From Thermoproteota archaeon (GTDB taxonomy: Archaea > Thermoproteota > Methanomethylicia > Methanomethylicales > Methanomethylicaceae), in contig QNVH01000013.1 of the NCBI GenBank assembly GCA_004347955.1, positions 14,665-21,287 of the forward strand: a stretch of 6,623 nt of DNA, written 5' to 3'. Both the position numbers and the translations under genes were made by a program. The notes under the pieces were generated by a model. That model ran no database searches and was not told the origin of the DNA. It worked only from the letters and a program-made list of their open reading frames with translations. Shown piece after piece: positions 6,472 through 6,623 of this stretch. Each line of letters opens with the position of its first letter. Within the stretch, counting starts at the first letter, position 1.

Positions 6472-6527
6472 GTTTGGATGCTTGCGTTTGAATTTTCAGG
6501 CGGAATAAAGAATTTTAACATTTTACC

Positions 6528-6623
6528 AGTTCAAGCCCTTATAGGTATTCTACGAACTCCACAGCATCAGGAGCAGCAGGGCGCTACTCCTCGGTTTCAA
6601 GCCCTTATAGGTATTCTACGAAC
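6528..6623 (-). CRISPR. Edge of a CRISPR array: two repeats and one 36-nt spacer, continuing past the window
   Basis: A 28-nt sequence at 6530-6557 recurs exactly at 6596-6623; the full repeat is probably 30 nt (6594-6623), starting GTTTCAAG and ending CTACGAAC. The spacer is 6558-6593. On the minus strand the repeat ends GCTTGAAAC, like the GAAAC/GAAAG end that supplies the crRNA 5' handle in archaeal type I and III systems, so transcription is probably leftward with the leader outside on the right. The left repeat differs at its outer two bases (6528-6529), as expected of a decayed terminal repeat at the trailer end. No cas gene is in the window, so the subtype cannot be set. Only two copies are visible, but repeat length, spacer length and end motif all fit. 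Confidence 0.82.

Noticed and set aside
6307..6527. AT-rich stretch as a CRISPR leader for a rightward array
   Set aside because: The composition would suit a leader, but the repeat's GAAAC end lies on the minus strand and the adjacent repeat is the degenerate one, both pointing to a trailer.
6578..6589. 12-nt identity (AGGGCGCTACTC) between the CRISPR spacer and hel308 at 53-64, suggesting self-targeting
   Set aside because: Only 12 of 36 spacer bases match and the flanks differ. By rough reckoning such a match in 6.6 kb on both strands has a few percent chance, so it is not evidence of targeting.

Overview
The window is archaeal chromosomal DNA. Hel308 helicase, an archaeal-type nicotinate phosphoribosyltransferase with a C-terminal zinc ribbon, a tRNA-Gly whose intron sits in a bulge-helix-bulge motif, TATA-like promoters, Shine-Dalgarno sites matching an archaeal 16S 3' end, and heavy use of ATA (Ile) and AGG (Arg) codons all agree. 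I cannot place it below domain level; a thermophilic or TACK-like lineage is possible but not shown.

Layout: (1) hel308 fills 14-2219 on + and enters from, or starts at, the left edge. (2) A 180-nt spacer holds a T-rich end signal, a hairpin and a good TATA box. (3) Nicotinate phosphoribosyltransferase (2403-3594) and enolase (3601-4875) form a tight two-gene operon; the enolase ribosome site overlaps the upstream stop codon. (4) A 320-nt gene-free stretch carries terminator-like inverted repeats between the rightward operon and a leftward tRNA. (5) An intron-containing tRNA-Gly(UCC) lies on the minus strand (5197-5292). (6) A visibly more AT-rich right end holds a CxxCxxCC (YkgJ-type) protein on +, a convergent flavodoxin-like protein on -, a structured AT-rich spacer, and the edge of a CRISPR array (two repeats, one 36-nt spacer) cut by the window end.

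The main oddity is that three of the five protein genes (hel308, the phosphoribosyltransferase and the CxxCxxCC gene) are each broken by one extra base, always next to an identical base. Removing that base restores a conserved motif each time: Walker A to motif Ia in Hel308, the GLLCQASG segment in the phosphoribosyltransferase, and the first cysteine of CxxCxxCC. Enolase and the flavodoxin are intact. Sequencing or assembly error is the simplest explanation; recoding or gene decay are alternatives. If the breaks are errors, this is a normal locus with DNA repair, NAD salvage and glycolysis genes beside a CRISPR array. I see no clearly new multi-gene system; the less explained parts are the frame breaks and the structured region beside the CRISPR array.
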